Origin: Neelides folsomi | Taxonomy: Eukaryota; Arthropoda; Collembola; Neelipleona; Neelidae | Assembly (NCBI GenBank): GCA_034687125.1 | Contig: JAQGBZ010000282.1 | Span: forward strand, 1-64,000 | Length of the DNA stretch: 64,000 nucleotides | Direction: 5' to 3' | In this document: positions 22,801 to 34,742 of the stretch, piece by piece | Layout: each line of letters begins with the position of its first letter | Position numbering within the stretch: the first letter of the stretch is position 1 | Notes under the pieces: generated by a model | Databases searched by the model: none | What the model saw: the letters and a program-made list of their open reading frames with translations, nothing else | Told to the model about the DNA's origin: nothing | Translations under genes and position numbers: made by a program

Positions 22801-24511
22801 AAAGGAGGATAATTTGAAAGCTGCCGTTTTGGCATATTTCGAAGGCAGCCGCCTCGGATCCTACAAATACAAAGAAAAAGTTATGAAGAGTCTTGAAATC
22901 AGTCGGATAATGAACATTTGCGTCAACCACGAAGAACCCAATGAAGAACCATCGGGAGAAATTAAAACGGAAAATGTAAATCTCACCAATTCAAAAACCC
23001 CAATGCAGGAAGAGTCAAAAGAAACTGTTGATGTTTTGATGGGAACTCCAATTCGAACGCGTCCACCCAAGCCCGAAACTAACCCGAATGAGAAATTAAA
23101 TACGACTTTGAATCCCAAGCCGAGTAAGATCGACGAAAAGCACGAGGAAGATTCAAGTAGGGCCGTTTGGGCAAATTCAATCGCAATTGGATTCCTTGGA
23201 GGGAAAAAGTCCCGGGTGAGTAGCATTCCTTTATCGACGCCTAGTTCCAGCGGAAAGAAACCCGCGTCGAATTCAAATAGCATGAATAAAATCAACAACA
23301 ACAACAAAGAGAGTAACAGCGCAAATAACAAAGACAATAACAGAATAAATGAGAATAAAAATGAGAAACATGAAAACAATCTAAAGGATAAAAATCACAA
23401 CAGCCAAAACGATAAAAACCACAACAGCCAAAATGATAAAAACGCAAATGACGCCGCGAGCAAATTCTCAAAATTTTTGTATCAGAAGATTGCTGGTAAT
23501 CTTGAACACGAATCTAATCTTTTCCATAAATATTTTAATTCATTTTTCTCCAAAGATCAGCATTCTATGAAGGAAAATATCTTGAAATCGGATGAGAATT
23601 TTGAAAAATTAAAGGATTTGATCAAAAACCAAATTGAGGAACAACCAAATCGAATTCAAATCCAAACATTCCGTGCTCCATCCTTTGGTCGAAAGTCGCG
23701 AAAAGAAAAACCAGATAAAGAAAAAGACAAATCGCATTCATTTTCCGAATCAAGTCTCAGCTCCGAAGACGACCATCTAGAACAAAGCAAATCAATCATT
23801 CAGCTCAATCTCAACAACATCGCATTGGCCGTAAACCCTGATTCGAACATTCGGCTCCTTAAAGAGAAAACGAGCCAAGAAGGAACAGACGACAAGGAAG
23901 ATGATGACGACGACATTTTAAAACTTCCACCCAAACCAAAATCCTCGGATGAGAGCAAATTCAAAATGAAAATCTCCAAGAGCATTGTTAAAAAACCAAT
24001 GTGTCGGGATCCAAGCATGATCAACACTGAACAACCAAATCGGGTCAAATTCAACTTTTCCAGTTTCATCTCACCGCCCATCAACATCACCAGAGAAAAT
24101 GTGCAAGAATTCCAAAGTGTCAATTACACAAGGTCGAAAGAAGCTTTGGGTGGAAGTCCAACTGGAGAGAAAATGTCATTAGGGGGCAAAGCCAAACCGA
24201 TGTCTAATGTGACAAGTAACAATTTAAACAAAGTCCGACCGAATAAATCCAACAATTTAAGGCCAAAGGAATCTGTCAGAACTACCAAACTCTCGCTTTC
24301 GACGAGGAACACAACTTCAAGTGCACAAAGATCTTATTCACAACAAGAGAAAAGGGCTGATGAGAAAGACGAAGAAGGACTCAGCGGATTGAACAAACTT
24401 ATTAGAATGACTCTCACTAAACTCATCATTTCAGAGGATGAAAAAGACGCGTCGGATAAAACTCCGGGGCCGATGAACTTCAACCTTGGAAAATCCCATA
24501 AAAAGAATTAA
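19816..24511 (+). CDS. Large coiled-coil / disordered acidic protein of unknown function, 4 exons
   Basis: Exons are 19816-19923, 20103-20706, 20993-21169 and 21267-24511, giving 1377 aa in one frame. Residues about 35-235 are strongly heptad-like and charged (NQIGELRSLRQKSMKYVEQL, RLQSEERKMKCQLGTLDRL), predicting a long coiled coil. The rest is low-complexity: acidic runs (EEENEDENEED), Ser/Lys/Pro repeats such as DKSPMKTPHDKSSLKSPFDK, a duplicated NHNSQNDK, and Asn-rich tracts. There are no membrane segments or catalytic motifs. The start is the first Met in the open first exon. I do not recognise a family. A cytoskeletal or scaffold role is only a guess from the coiled coil. Antisense open frames within the last exon are shadows. 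Confidence 0.8.
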
Positions 24512-24820
24512 ATAATTATTTTGTAAAATTAACTCTATGATATTAATTAACTCTATTGGTAAGTATTGTCTTAATCTTAATGTTTAATGTTTTAATCTCA
24601 GGCATACAAAATTTTAATTGAAATTGAATAAAAAGAATTTAAAATTTTAATTGCTAAATAAATGCTCAAGGGGATTATTTGTTTTTTCAATTTTACATTT
24701 GACATTTTTGAAAGGAAGAGTTAGTTTGGGTTTTTTAAAGTTTTTCAGTTTAAAATTACATAATTACCATTAATTGAGTCATTGATCAATCACCTTCATA
24801 ATTAATTAATTACCTTTACA

Positions 24821-25691
24821 ATGGAAAACGAGGGAAATGTGAAAGTCCCCGACAAACAAATTGAGCCGGTCAAGGTCAACACAGGCGAAGAAAAGGTTAA
24901 AGATGAAGGGAAAGTGAAAGAGAAATTAAATGATAAACCGGTGAAAGAACGGCAGTTGGAGGACAAAGCCATGGACCAGCACATTAGCATGATCGAGGTC
25001 GAACTGAGGGCAAGAAGTGCTTGGAAGAAAAATTGGGGTCCTGGAACCGATTGGTGGTGTGCTTACGAGTGAGTTAATTAAATTAATTAAAATTAATATA
25101 ACTGTTTATTCATTGATAATTAATGTTTTTTGTAAAATTAGACGATGGATTGGATCAGGAATGTTACGAGCAATGCGAAAGCCAAGTCATCGGGCAATTG
25201 AATGGTACAACCACGATCGACATTGCAAAGAAGTCACTTCCATGTTTTGTCCCAAATGCAAGAAAGTTCCGTGTAAGTGCGAGATGGTGGAAACGGCATG
25301 CTGTGGAAATTTCCGTACAAGAAACGAATTTGAGAAGTTCAACTGTAGCCGGAGAATGAAAAAGGAAACTTGTCAAATCAGCCGTTGGCCTGAAACAACT
25401 GCTGGAAAGGTAAAACGCCAGTAAATTAGTTCATTAAAAATGTAAATGTATAAAATTTAGACGTAAAAATTTAGACGTATAGCTGTAAAAGACATTTAAT
25501 TATTGATTATTTGTATAAACGAAAAAGATAATTATAGGTATGTATGGTATACTTGTTTGTTACTGCAGGTTGGCTACTTGGCCAAAAATCCATTTTGTGC
25601 TCTTGAAATCTACGGGAATAAATACCGAGCTTTGCCACCACTTCCAAACGGCCAGAAAAAGATCTCCGTGACGAACAACTATTTCTTTTAA
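24821..25691 (+). CDS. Small Cys-rich protein, possible C20orf85/CIMIP1 (LLC1) relative, 3 exons
   Basis: Exons 24821-25068, 25142-25409 and 25569-25691 encode 212 aa in frame. The N-terminal 45 residues are Lys/Glu-rich and disordered. Then comes IEVELRARSAWKKNWGPG, which resembles the conserved ARxxWxxNWG block of the C20orf85 (LLC1, ciliary microtubule inner protein 1) family. The C-terminal TTAGKVGYLAKNPFCALEIY and PLPNGQ also fit that family's pattern. The middle has many cysteines (FCPKCKKVPCKCE, TACCGNF), which might bind metal. If the assignment is right it would act inside axonemal microtubules in cilia or sperm. Similarity was judged by eye only. Overlapping open frames 25017-25424 and 25123-25359 are the same exon in other frames. 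Confidence 0.7.
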
Positions 25692-26057
25692 CTAAAAGCA
25701 TTTTATATGACAAATGATCAACTTATTCCTCTTGTGCCATATTCTTTATCAAATTTTATCATTTATGCTTTAAAACTTTTGATTCAATAAATGATTCACT
25801 TATCAGAAATTATTAACTTGACCACTTTGTAGAATTTTTTAAGGGTAGACAGGGAAACAAAATGGGGTTCATGTTATTTAGTTCAGATTTTCATTATATT
25901 TTATAATAACAGAAAATTGGAAAATTGGGTTTTCTGCCGTTTGTCCCGAAAAACATTTTCGTCACAACCGTAAGTGTATTGTAAATAATCAGCTTAATTA
26001 TTTTAATTAATCAAACATATTCTTTACATTTCAACGTAATTCAAAGTATTAGTAACA

Positions 26058-26492
26058 ATGCTATCTACTATAAATGGTAAATTGAAAATGAAGACAATAA
26101 GATTAGATTTGTTATTGCAGAAAATGATGCTAATTTCAATTTTCCTCCTTTGCCTCCTGGTTTGCTTTGGCCTCTCTTCCGGCCTTCCTACAGAACTTCA
26201 ACCAAAAGTCATTGTGACCGAAGGACAAAAAAAGAAGGATCATTGGAAAGAAATTCAGGCGGGCAATGATAAAATGGAAGAAGTTCTCGACAACTTTCTC
26301 TCTGATATCAAGGAAGTGTTCATGGATCTGAGATTTGAACGAAATCGTCGAGTGAAGAGAAATGCAACTGGCGGAGCATCAGGACCAAGAAATTCAGAAA
26401 AGGGTTCAAATGCTTCAAGGACCGAATACAACATGTGGAAATTTGTCGTTGGGATTTTCATCTTTGCAATCAACGCTTTCTTTTTACTTTGA
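26058..26492 (+). CDS. Small secreted, probably GPI-anchored or processed protein
   Basis: A single open frame of 144 aa. A strong signal peptide (MMLISIFLLCLLVCFGLSSG; start at 26058, or Met at 26088, 26121 or 26124) is followed by a hydrophilic, Lys/Glu-rich mature region. A dibasic site, RRVKRN, fits furin-type cleavage. Next is a short GASGPRNSEKGSNASRT spacer with N-glycosylation sequons (NAT, NAS). The protein ends in a hydrophobic tail, WKFVVGIFIFAINAFFLL, with nothing after it, typical of a GPI-anchor signal or a C-terminal membrane segment. No family was recognised. It could be a surface protein or a small precursor; function unknown. An acceptor-like TTATTGCAG inside the 5' part leaves the true start uncertain. 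Confidence 0.65.
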   Translation: MLSTINGKLKMKTIRLDLLLQKMMLISIFLLCLLVCFGLSSGLPTELQPKVIVTEGQKKKDHWKEIQAGNDKMEEVLDNFLSDIKEVFMDLRFERNRRVKRNATGGASGPRNSEKGSNASRTEYNMWKFVVGIFIFAINAFFLL

Positions 26493-27246
26493 AACTCATG
26501 ATGTTTAATTTGTTTCTTTTTTGTTTTCTCTCTTTATTTATCTTTGTTTGATTCTTTCCATTGAAAGTATTGGATTTGAATTTGCTAATCTCGTTGCTAA
26601 ATTATAAATTGTTTTCCATTTAAATTCACATTTATGTTTATATAATGCTTATTTCATTTGAATAATTGGAAAGAAATTTTTGTTGTTTAATTCACATAAT
26701 AAAATAAACTAATTTTTTTCATGATACACAATAATCGATCTTATTGTAAATCTATTTTATTGTATTACTTATATATCAATTTAGACAAGTTAATTATAGA
26801 TACTAAGACCATGTTAATCTAACAAGGTATAAAGTCAATTTTTTCAATTCATTTATAAATTAAGGTACTAGATTATATCCATTATTAAGAAATATTAGTA
26901 AAGTGAAATAAAGACGTGCTTTTGAAGGTTTTGTACGTAGAGTATGTAGGATATCTAAAGCTTAAAACATTGGGCATTAAATATTTGGGATAAATATAGT
27001 ATTATAAAAGGTACCTTTTTATGATCTTTTCGTAGAGAGAGGTTACAGGAACAGGATTCAATGTACATACTCTATTTAGTTATCTTAACCCTTTTCTATC
27101 GTCCTATTTTAAAATAGGTACGCATTTACGCATATTTAATGGTGATTTGTGATATTGTGATTAGCCAGTATTTCATAAAGGTCTTAACTCTTAAAGTGAC
27201 TCACGCATAAAAATAATATATTTTATTAATAATAGGGAATTTTCAG
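26493..27246. other. Intergenic region, no gene recognised
   Basis: AT-rich sequence downstream of the small secreted-protein gene. AATAAAATAAAC near 26699 may serve as a polyadenylation signal for that gene. Nothing else could be supported. Confidence 0.5.
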
Positions 27247-27398
27247 AGAGTGGTAACTTAACAAAACACAAAGTAGTTCATACAGGTGAAAAGCTTTTTC
27301 AATGCAAAATTTGTAATAAAGTTTACACGCTGAATTCAAATTTAATAAAATTCAGTAGAATTCACAAATATAAAAATAAATCTAATTTATTTAATTAG
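27247..27398 (+). pseudogene. C2H2 zinc-finger gene fragment
   Basis: After an acceptor-like TTTTCAG, the frame reads RSGNLTKHKVVHTGEKLFQC, then KICNKVY, and continues to a stop at 27396-27398. It has the tail of one finger (LTKHKVVH), the linker HTGEKLF, and a second finger whose first zinc-binding His is replaced by Phe (LIKFSRIH). No upstream exon with further fingers was found. It is most likely a decayed 3' end of a zinc-finger gene or retained fragment. Confidence 0.75.
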
Positions 27399-28067
27399 TC
27401 GTTTTCATTGAATTGTCACTTGCTTTCTACATTAACATTGGCATTTAGTTTAATAACATTTTCGAAGAATTAATATAATGTGTATACTTAACACACATAC
27501 TTATATACTTATACTTATACACACATACTTAATTTTTATGACTGATTATTTTTATCTTTCTGCTACGACAGAAATATTTCGCAAATACTTTTTATATTTC
27601 GCCTTGATTCAAAATGTGTGGGAAACATTTAATTCATAGTCATTTCATGTAATAACACATTATAAATATTTTAGTGTTACTCTTATACATAATATAATAT
27701 TCGGTAAAAAGTGTAATTTACCAACAATATCCGGGAAAACTTGTCCATATTCATAATTATTCATTTCATTTTGTCATATAAATTATAAATAAATTGTAAT
27801 TTTGAATTTTTTGTCCCATAATCAATCATACGTTCTATATTTCCTCCTTAACATTGTATTTATATATTAGAATCATAGATTAATAAAGGAGAAAAGTAAT
27901 TTTAAATCTTTCTTTCCTCTAACGAGAGTTGGTCGCAAATATTACACAAAATATCTCATTTCCCACAATTTCATATAGATTAACATTGAATAAAATGAAC
28001 TTGATTTTAATTATATATTTAAATTTTATTTAAATTTTGATTGACCATTTGATTTGGTTGTCTCATC
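27399..28067. other. Intergenic region with a simple-repeat patch
   Basis: Contains imperfect ACTTATAC / ACACATACTTA repeats around 27485-27535. Otherwise it is AT-rich without coding signal. The promoter of the downstream C2-domain gene should lie at its right end. Confidence 0.5.
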
Positions 28068-31000
28068 ATGAATTTTGATTTAATAGATAAATTCAAAGGA
28101 TTCAATATATTTAGTCGAGAAGACAGGTCAATATAACATATGTTCATTATTCAATACATATATTCATTATATGCCTTTTCAAAATACTTACATTTGATGA
28201 ACTGTATAAGTTGTACAAATACAATTTTAACAAATATTTTAAGTCATTAAACGATTTTCTATTTCTTGTTAGCACTGAAAATAAAACTACTGAAAATAAG
28301 AAAACGGAAAGGAAAATCAGTGAAAATAAAATTGTTGAAAATGAAGGTGCATGCGAAGGTGAAGATAAATTCAAAGATCACGAGGGCGAAGATTTCTTTC
28401 GAAACTTTCAATCCTTCTCAACCAAATATGAACTTGCAAGACGAAGCACAATTAAAGCTTACCACACATCATTTCAAGAAGAATCAAAAGACATTGGAGA
28501 AATCCTTTGGGATTCACTCGTTCAAAAACATGAAATCAATGTAATTAGGAGAGAATAATTTATTCTTTATCTTTCAATAAATCCTTATACTCCCTCACCC
28601 AGTACAATTAGAGGATAGACAATCTTTGAGAAAAGCAATGCAAGCCCAAACCAAAATTGTCTATTCTCTAACTGGGCGAAGGAATAAATAAATATTAAGT
28701 TAAAATAATTATTTTAGTAATAGGTAAATTAAAAGTTTATTGGAATTTTACATATTCATGTTTGGTACTTCTGGTCCTTCTTAAAGGTGAAAGGGCTTTA
28801 TGGGGAAGTTTTGTATTTCCTTGGGCCATTTCTTAGAGATCTTCCACCTGAAGAAGGCAACATGGTCGGAGGGCTTTTAAAAATTTTCAGATTAGACAAA
28901 GAGAATCACAAACTGATGTTGATTTTTGCAAGAGAAAAGGAGGTTGTACAATAAAAATTTATTTCAAAGCACTATTTAATACAAAACATTTCAATTTTTA
29001 TTAAAACTTATATTTCAGGCATGTCCCTTAACGCTCAATCTTGAAATTGTTGAAGCAAAGGGTTTATCTGGAAAAGATGCAAATGGTAATCAAAATAAAT
29101 TATTCATATTAAAATGTATGTCAAAATATGTTACATTTACAATGAAATAAAGATATCATCTTAAATTAACTAAATGAAACTAATATGAGAGTTACTGTAA
29201 ACATTTATATTGGTTAGGATTGAGTGATCCTATGTGTAAATTTTTTCTATCGAGCAACCCGAAAGGAGTTCAGTCGACCAAAGTGAAGTTTGCTACGCTC
29301 GCTCCAGTTTGGCAAGAAAGTTTCAAGATGTAATTTTATAATTTTTAATTATTTTGATAGCAGAGTAAAATAATTTATTAAAATTATGTTTTGTGTAATT
29401 AGGCAATTGTGCAAATCAAACGACGAATTGATTGAGCTTGAAGTTTGGTAAGATATTTAAATATTTAATATTTTGATAAGTAAACACGTATAATACTAAT
29501 ACCACTAGTATTAACTTTAAAGATAATTGTAGATACTGATATATGAGATTACATTGTAAAAGAATTCAGAGATTTTATAGTTTTCCTAAATTTTTATTTT
29601 GAAGGGACTATGACGAAAAAGAGAGTTTGGGTCAAAAGATGAAAAAGTTTGGTGAAGTTCACGGAGCAAAAGGATTTAAGAATTTCATGAAAGACATTGC
29701 AAGCGTTCGTTCAAAGTCGGACAATGTGAATGATTTTCTTGGCTATATGAAACTATATACTAAGGTAAGGATTATTTAATTCAGATTGATTAAATTACAA
29801 TTGGATTGAGTACTTTAAATGTTTATTGCATATTAAAATCTTGTTTAATTTTTCTAGAACATTCCATCAACAGGATTTGACCATTGGTTTCCCCTCAAAT
29901 CCCGAAACGAAAGAGACCAAATGGGCGAAATTCATTTGCGAATCTCCGTCACTTCCCAAAACGATCAACTTAACACTGGAGGGAAAGTAATGGAACAACT
30001 TTACCTTCTTTGTTCAATTGAAGCATCGAGGCACCATCAACCCTACAAATGGGACGGGACACATGACGAACATGCAAAGCAAATTATTCAGAAAATTGGC
30101 CAAGTGGGAGGTTTGAAGAAAAAAGACAGAATTCTTGCACATTACAAAGCTCTTATTGCAATTCAAATGATTCATCCAATTAGCTCAAGAACTTTTCATT
30201 CAGTCATTCAGGATATTTTTAAACATTTTGAAAGCAATGAGTTCAGTCAAGATGAGGTATGGTAGTCATGTTTAAAATTGTGATGAGAATTAAGTTAATT
30301 AAATATTTATCAAGTTAATTAACTTTTGATAAATATTATTATTTAAGACTGCAATGTTCTGGAAGTGTAGTGAAGAACTTGTGGAGAATTTGTCTAAAAT
30401 GTTTTTGTTTTCATCCAATGTGTCACATCAAGCGATTGAACCAACTGAATTTGCCTCAATGCTCGAGTATTACAAATCCTATTCAGATTTAATGATTTAA
30501 TTTATAATATTATATAAAAACAATTGAATTAATAGTTTTACTGAATTTGTAGTATAATGGGTTTGTTGAAAAAATATAAAGATATTCAAAACTTATTAAA
30601 GAGGGTCAAATCATTTGGAACGATTGAATTTATTCTTGGGAATGCTGAGAATTCGATTCTTTCGGGCTCACACAATAAGTAATTTTTAATGACCCAAATT
30701 TTTTTTCTAATCAAACAACTTTTTATAGGTTTGATTATATTGCAAAGATGACAGCGAAAAATAAGACAAATCCAATTGAACATTTAATTAAACTTGGACA
30801 TCTTCTAAATGATGATTTGAAAAGTTCAAAAAATCTCCAAAAATCTTTTATGAAGTTAATTTATTTTGAAAAAATATTTTATTTTTAAAAAAATTAAATT
30901 TTTTAATAATATCTATTATTCTAATATAATTCTTTTCGTTTAGAAATCTCGGTGTTGACTATCTCAAAATACTTTACACAATTTATGATGCAAATGTATG

Positions 31001-33471
31001 TCAATAATATATCAATTAACTATATTAATAATAATGTATTTTTTATTTGGATATATTAGTTCTACACAATTACTCAAGAAGTTCTAAATGAAGTTCAAAT
31101 CAAACTTAAGCCAATTCAAATTAAAACAACTTCAGACATGAGCAACAATAAAGTCAAATTGGAAACTCAATTATTCGATCTTTATATGACTTTGCGTGAA
31201 TTTGCAAGGTTCGTCTATTTCTATTTTACATGTGAAACTTTATCACAATTGACAAATACACAATGCTTGTACTATATAAAAAGTGTTTATTTAGTATAGT
31301 GTTTATTTGTTTATTCAAATAATTGAGAAAAGTTAGATAATATTATATAAAATTAAGATTCTCAAATGAAATTTCTGAAATGGATACTAAAAATATTGCC
31401 AATTCTTTCCATACTTGGTTTCAAAATTCTGTTGATGATTGGTTTGTCATATCTTGGGAGAAAGTTACCAAATTGATTAAAGCTGCAATAAAAATGGACA
31501 ATTTAAAAACTATCGACAATATTGCAAAGATCAGTTCGTCTTCAGTGGATTCTGCAGATGTTATTTATCAAGTAATTTAAAGATAAAATGACACATCAGT
31601 TAAATATTTTGATATATACCTTCTAACGTTAAATAAAATAGTAATAAAAATTTGAATTAATAAGGTTCAGACATTTTGGAATGAAATCTCATGGCCCGAA
31701 CCAGATGGAACATTTACGTTTATCATTAAACTACTTGATGTAGTTACAGATTATTACTCCTTAAAATTCAATGAAACAATAATGAATAAATATTAATAAT
31801 ATTTTTTATTTTAATAAGGATTTAAGCAGAAGCATTGGTTATTATACCAAATTAATGCGGGAAAAAATTGAAGAAATTGAACCAAAACTGGAATATTTTG
31901 AAATCAGTGATGAAGTAAGTCGGAATTTTAAATAAAACAGCTCCTTTAATTAATTGTGTAAAACGATTTATAAATAATTAGTTATTATATTGATAAAATT
32001 AGTTATGCACTGGAGTTTCAAATATTGAATATGTCAGAAACATAATCGATCCATTTAGCAATAACTTGGGCATAGAATCTTTAATTAAACTTATGGAAGA
32101 CAAGCACTCTGAAAACACAGCTGATAAATGCTCAAAAATAATATATTCAGTTATTGAAAATTCAAAAGATAACATTGATAATGAATTAAAACAACTTCTT
32201 GAAATAACAAGTGAAAAGGTTTATTCTTATAAACATACATATTTTTAAATGTTATTTTTATTAATGTTCATTCCTATCCCCAATATGGATCCATTTGTTT
32301 AAATATTTAACATTTTATAAATAATTTAAACTTTTTACAATTTAGATAAAACGCACAATCACAGAAATTATACTTGAATCAATTAAAAATAACGATCTAA
32401 ACAATTTGTTTGAATATATTGGCTACACTTTTGATACAATCAGACAAAAGATGTCAAGTTATTGTTACGAGGAATTAAATATTTTAATTATTTCATCATT
32501 AAAAATGATTCTGGAAAATCTTGTAGAAAAGATTTTAAAGGTTTGAAAATAATAAAAATAAAAATTTCTAATATTTTCAATTAAAATTTCCAGGATAAAC
32601 CTGATATCAAATCAACGAAGGCGCTAAGTTTCCTAATTAATGAAATTCGAATTAAATATTTTACCAATGATGAAACGGATGGCGGAGAAAATGAAATGTT
32701 TAACATTCGCGGGGAAGACATTTTAAAATTGCATAGTTTGACCACAAACGAACTAATTTTAGAATACTACAAGCTAAAGATCGAAATTCAAAATAACGTT
32801 CAAGAAGATTATGGGAGAATTGCACTTTATATAAATAAAAAAGAAGAAAACATAACGATTGAAATTCTTAATGCCAGCAATTTAACAGCTGAAGATTCAA
32901 ATGGTAAAAATATCGATAAATTAAAATTCGAAATAATCATTATGTGTGTATTGATTGAAATATTTAATTTAGGTTTAAGTGACCCATACATTGTTATAAA
33001 AATGCTGCCAGATGATATTTATTCACAGATTGAAAATAAATATCAAACAAAAGTGAAAAAAGAAACACTTTTCCCAATATTCGATGAAACTTTTACAATG
33101 TAATTCAAACTTAATAATTATCTATACTCGATTTCTCACTAAACATATATTTAAAAAATATTAAATTATTTTAAATGCTATTAAAACAATATGTATTCAT
33201 TTATAGACCAACGAGTTCAAATACTAATTTTGCGTGCTTTGAAGTTTATGATTATAATTTGATCAACAAAGACGTGTTTATGGGAGAGGCGTTGATTTCT
33301 ATAATTGATATTCCGATTGATACAGAAATCATCCAAGTGCACTTGAAATTGGCAAAACCCACAGAGGAACTTCATAACATTTTTATAACTTTGATTAACA
33401 GAAAGACAGACGAAAATGCTAAAAATTTTGTAAGATCAGAAATTAAAAAATATACACATAAATTTGAATAA
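28068..33471 (+). CDS. Munc13-4/BAIAP3-like vesicle-priming protein (two C2 domains), many exons
   Basis: Domain order C2A - helical MHD region - C2B matches UNC13D/BAIAP3 (Drosophila staccato-type), which prime vesicles for SNARE-mediated exocytosis. First exons: 28068-28126 (MNFDLIDKFKGFNIF), 28273-28540, 28787-28942, 29019-29085, 29218-29329, 29403-29447, 29605-29764, 29858-30256, then about ten more. C2A: LTLNLEIVEAKGLSGKDANG, then LSDPM, with loop 3 DYDEKES supplying Ca2+-binding acids. The signature after C2A, SRHHQPYKWDGTHDEHAKQI, is family-typical. The MHD region includes VDDWFVISWEKVTKLIKAAI. C2B: ITIEILNASNLTAEDSNG, LSDPYIVIKML and VYDYNLINKD, where loop 3 has only part of the acidic set. 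There is no N-terminal C1 domain, as expected for this branch. A foldback element lies in intron 2. The short open frames in this interval are individual exons. Confidence 0.88.
28590..28684. mobile_element. Small foldback element in intron 2 of the C2-domain gene
   Basis: Inverted arms TACTCCCTCACCCAGT ... TAGAGGATAGACAAT and ATTGTCTATTCTCTAACTGG with GCGAAGGAATA pair over about 30 bp. The left arm has five extra bases. The loop is about 35 bp. It is a non-coding, MITE-sized palindrome. Confidence 0.7.
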
Positions 33472-33829
33472 ATTGTAAAATAAAATGATATTTTGTATGG
33501 TTATTTTATTTCTACTATCATTTACCATGATTTGACCCAAAAATCTTAAAAAACTAACTTATTTAATAAAACAATATTTAGTTCTGATAAGTGCTTTTAC
33601 TAATTACATAAAATGATGTTTATTTAGTCTAATTAAACAATCCAATATTTCCAAAAAATTTTTGATAAGTCAAACATTACCACCAAATGCTTTTAACATT
33701 GTTTTGCAATATGTGCATTTTAAGCTAAATAATAAACACCCAAATGTAATATGTTGTAACATTTTCAACTATATAAGGTAAGTATTTTAAACGGAATTAT
33801 CATCAACAGTTTTAAAACTTATTTTCATC

Positions 33830-34742
33830 ATGGAATTTTATAAACTTTGCATTTGCTTGATTGTGTATTTAGCGAGTATGGAATGTGTAAGTATTTATAT
33901 CAATATTTTTTTTATTCTTTTCGATTCTTTTAAATATTATGTAATTTTAGAAAAACATACAAAATTCTTTTGAAGATTTCGATCCTGAAATTGCTGGAAG
34001 GGCAGGTAAAAATTTCATTTATATTATTATCAATATAATATTACCATATACAATGTAATTGTCACATTTGTAAAATTGTGAAATTATAAAATGATAATTT
34101 ATTAATAATTCAATAAATTTTGTTTTTAACCCGACATGTTTTATTGTGTTTATTCTAAAGATATCTTCATACCACTACCTGTGTTTGGAAACTTAACTTC
34201 GTCAAAAAACAAAAATAAAATTGGTTGGTATTTATTTTGTATAGTTAGAAATTGTAATTAACATTAAGTGAAATTTTGTAACTGGTCAATTAAAATTATA
34301 ATGCTGATATATGCACTGTATGTTTAACCGTAACTTAAATATTCTTACGTTTAGATTGCAGTTTATGCGCTGCTAGAAGAGGAATTTGCAACCCAATAGC
34401 ACCCATCGGAGATCCTACCATGCCAGGAGTAGTATTACAAAGGGATTTAGCTCATTGTGCATCAACAGGTCAAGTGTTTTCAAGCAGATGCGAATTCAAT
34501 TGCAATAAACTTTGCAATCCAAGTAAATAATTATTTAAATTGATTAAAATATTCTAAAAACTTGATATAAACTATTATGTACGTATGTATGTATATAGTA
34601 TACATACTAACTAAGATTACTGATTTGTATATTTTTAGGTTTAACACTTTCAATGTGCGGTACTGTATTACTTGGTTCTCCAGCTATTATGATGTGTACT
34701 GTTCCTGCTAAAAATGGTTTATGCTTCCAACAACAAGTATAA
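33830..34742 (+). CDS. Secreted cysteine-rich protein of unknown family, 5 exons
   Basis: Exons 33830-33886, 33951-34005, 34161-34223, 34355-34522 and 34639-34742 give 447 nt, 148 aa, in frame. The first exon is a signal peptide (MEFYKLCICLIVYLASMEC). A hydrophilic segment follows (NIQNSFEDFDPEIAGRA, IPLPVFGNLTSS). The Cys-rich domain begins DCSLCAARRGICNPI, continues RCEFNCNKLCNPS, and ends with CGTVLLGSPAIMMC and NGLCF. About ten cysteines lie after the signal peptide, enough for several disulphides. Exons are too short for simple ORF detection. I do not recognise the cysteine spacing. An extracellular, glandular, cuticular or defence role is possible but unproven. Confidence 0.75.

Noticed and set aside
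33830-34742. Calling the Cys-rich secreted protein a venom toxin or defensin
   Set aside because: Signal peptide and cysteines are visible, but the cysteine spacing matches no fold I can name; function is left open.
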